DNA from: Streptomyces sp. NBC_01314
Lineage (GTDB): Bacteria; Actinomycetota; Actinomycetes; Streptomycetales; Streptomycetaceae
Reading direction: 5' to 3'
Assembly: GCF_041435215.1 (NCBI RefSeq)
Contig: NZ_CP108394.1
Location: 9,486,001 to 9,550,000 of the forward strand
DNA: 64,000 bases
Shown here piece by piece: positions 62,756 through 64,000 of the stretch. A program made the translations under genes and the position numbers. Under the pieces are notes generated by a model. That model made no database searches. It had not been told where the DNA came from and worked only from the letters and a program-made list of their open reading frames with translations. Numbering within the stretch: position 1 is the first letter of the stretch; every line of letters starts with the position of its first letter.

Positions 62756-63094
62756 GTCCAGCCTGCCTTGGCGCCGAGCGTCGGTGTGCCGTTCCACGAT
62801 AGGGGTGAACGGGCCGCGACAACCGGCAGATCCGCAGCATCGGTGCGGAGCTTCTCCCCGCCCGCCACTTCGGACGTCCCGCGCCCCCCACCGTCCCCAC
62901 CGCGCACAGGCCGCCGTCCGGCCCCTGACCGGCCGTGCGCACCGGGCCGGGGGTGAGGACCGAAAGAGTGAAACAGCGAGACCCGGAACGTGCCCGCGAT
63001 CGTTCCTCCTCGGCCGCGCCGTGGGCGCGGCCGAGGAGGAACGCGGTTCACAGGACCGGGGCGGGTTCCCCGGGCGCCCTGGGTCGGACGGGGG
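62756..63094 (-). terminator. Intergenic region with strong terminator of the flavoenzyme gene
   Basis: A 19-bp perfect stem lies at 63001-63019 and 63025-63043 with loop CGTGG, just past the flavoenzyme stop on the minus strand. The remainder holds the promoter of the PAS-SpoIIE gene. No other feature is seen. Confidence 0.8.
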
Positions 63095-64000
63095 TCAGAA
63101 GATGCCCGGACCCGGGGTCAGGATGCCGCGCGGGTCGTACTGGTTCTTCCACGAGGTGAACTGCGCCCACATCGGGCCGTAGTGCGCCTGCCAGTCGGCT
63201 TCGGTGAACGCGCAGGCGCCGTGTGGGTAGCGCACGCCGCCGACGGCGGCCGCCTCCTGGTAGAAGCGGTAGTTGCGGTCCATCATCCGTGCCGCGAACT
63301 CGGGATCGGGGCCGGACCCGGCCGCGTCGGTGAGCACGCTGACCAGCCAGACCCAGGGCCCGCTCGCCCCGCTGGGAAGCCGCAGCAGCGGCCGGCCGTA
63401 GCTGGAACGCAGCATCGGGAAGACCAGCCCGAAACCTGTCGGGCCCAGGTCCTCGGCGGTCAACGACGAGAACACCGACTCGACGTACTCCTCGACGGCG
63501 CCGTCCGGCAGGAACAAATCCGACCAGGGCTTGACCTTCGCGTCCCAGTCCAGGTTCGCCGCGAAGGAGTCGTACATGTTGGTGACGAGGGAGATGTAGT
63601 CGAGATAGGGGGAGTCCTCGAAGGCCGCCGTGGCCGCTGCGGGGCTGAGCCCGCGGAGCAGGTGGGACGCGTCGGGCGCGTCACCCGGGTTGTGGAAGAC
63701 GGTGGCCCACAGCGTCAGGGGCTGTGCCGTGCCCGGCTGGGGAATGCTGCCGAGCGAGTCGAACTCGCCCCGGTTCGCCAGGGTGCGGGTGTCCTGGAAG
63801 AACGTCGGTATGTCCGTGTACCCGATCCGGTACGTGCGGGCCAGCTGCTTGGCCGGAACCAGGTCGATGGTCGCGCGCGTGATCACACCGCACTGCCCGA
63901 GTCCGGCGAGGGCCGCCTCGAACAGGTCGCTGTTCTGCGTGCCGGAGCACCACTTCAGCCGACCGTCGCCCGTGACCACCTGGAGCCGACGGGCGTGGTC
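63095..64000 (-). CDS. FAD-dependent oxidoreductase, cytokinin-dehydrogenase-like (C-terminal part)
   Basis: The frame continues beyond the window; 302 residues are present. It starts within the FAD-binding domain (LQVVTGDGRLKWCSGTQNSDLFEAALAG reduced to landmarks VVTGDGRLKWCSGTQNSDLF and GLGQCGVITRATI). The substrate domain follows and ends DPRGILTPGPGIF. This is the layout of plant and bacterial cytokinin dehydrogenases and their VAO-type relatives. The N-terminal flavin-linking histidine region is outside the window, so covalent FAD cannot be judged. A different alcohol or sugar oxidase activity is possible. Confidence 0.75.
   Translation of the reverse strand, partial: DHARRLQVVTGDGRLKWCSGTQNSDLFEAALAGLGQCGVITRATIDLVPAKQLARTYRIGYTDIPTFFQDTRTLANRGEFDSLGSIPQPGTAQPLTLWATVFHNPGDAPDASHLLRGLSPAAATAAFEDSPYLDYISLVTNMYDSFAANLDWDAKVKPWSDLFLPDGAVEEYVESVFSSLTAEDLGPTGFGLVFPMLRSSYGRPLLRLPSGASGPWVWLVSVLTDAAGSGPDPEFAARMMDRNYRFYQEAAAVGGVRYPHGACAFTEADWQAHYGPMWAQFTSWKNQYDPRGILTPGPGIF

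Noticed and set aside
1..64000. tRNA, rRNA, riboswitch or replication origin
   Set aside because: No cloverleaf, rRNA segment, known riboswitch core or DnaA-box cluster was noticed when reading both strands; a tRNAscan and Rfam search would settle it.

Overview
The window reads as a chromosomal stretch of a Streptomyces or close relative. It is very GC-rich with strong third-position GC bias, uses many GTG starts and one likely TTG start with good Shine-Dalgarno (SD) sites, encodes many Tat, Sec and lipoprotein exported enzymes, and carries MarR, TetR, LacI, CdaR and SpoIIE regulators typical of that genus. No rRNA, tRNA or CRISPR was seen.

Layout. 1-5.3 kb: a truncated MFS efflux gene, a decayed IS200/IS605-type tnpB with its right end, an alpha/beta hydrolase, a TetR regulator and a secreted M19-like hydrolase with a discoidin domain. 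5.5-9 kb: two LacI regulators, a small membrane protein and a MarR regulator. 9.3-21.4 kb: a sugar ABC importer (binding protein and two permeases, no ATPase) followed by a GH127-type enzyme, a 1379-residue six-hairpin-like multidomain enzyme and a GH146-type enzyme. The two cysteine-dependent enzymes suggest import and breakdown of beta-L-arabinofuranosides, as on plant extensins. 21.4-30.2 kb: exported beta-mannanase (GH5-FN3-CBM2), a GH30 enzyme divergent from a PL1 pectate lyase, a small zinc protease and a large secreted lipase-like protein. Perfect LacI-family operators tie several of these together, including two identical TGGGAGCGCTCCCA sites.

30.2-41.6 kb is the most unusual part. 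All on the minus strand, in transcription order, lie an acyl-CoA carboxylase beta subunit, a FadD32-like fatty acyl-AMP ligase, a polyketide synthase of ACP-KS-AT-ACP-TE layout, an antigen-85-like exported esterase, a CdaR regulator and an exported cutinase. The same set of functions makes up the mycolic-acid condensation locus of mycobacteria (accD4, pks13, fadD32, Rv3802c, fbp). Streptomyces does not make mycolic acids, so this is a candidate pathway for an alpha-alkyl beta-keto or hydroxy lipid, or its ester.

41.8-51.6 kb: an aminotransferase remnant, an RmlD-type reductase, a hemerythrin, an SGNH/CE2-type esterase under a CebR-type operator, a PhyH dioxygenase, a LacI stub running in frame into a DUF6629 membrane protein, and a 952-residue Tat-exported protein of unknown activity. 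51.6-64 kb: MarR, a DUF4142 protein, a cyclase-family hydrolase, a GAF-GAF-SpoIIE-HATPase protein, an Rbs-type sugar ABC operon, a PAS-SpoIIE phosphatase and, running off the end, a cytokinin-dehydrogenase-like flavoenzyme. Plant wall enzymes, two importers and a possible cytokinin oxidase together suggest a plant- or litter-associated life.
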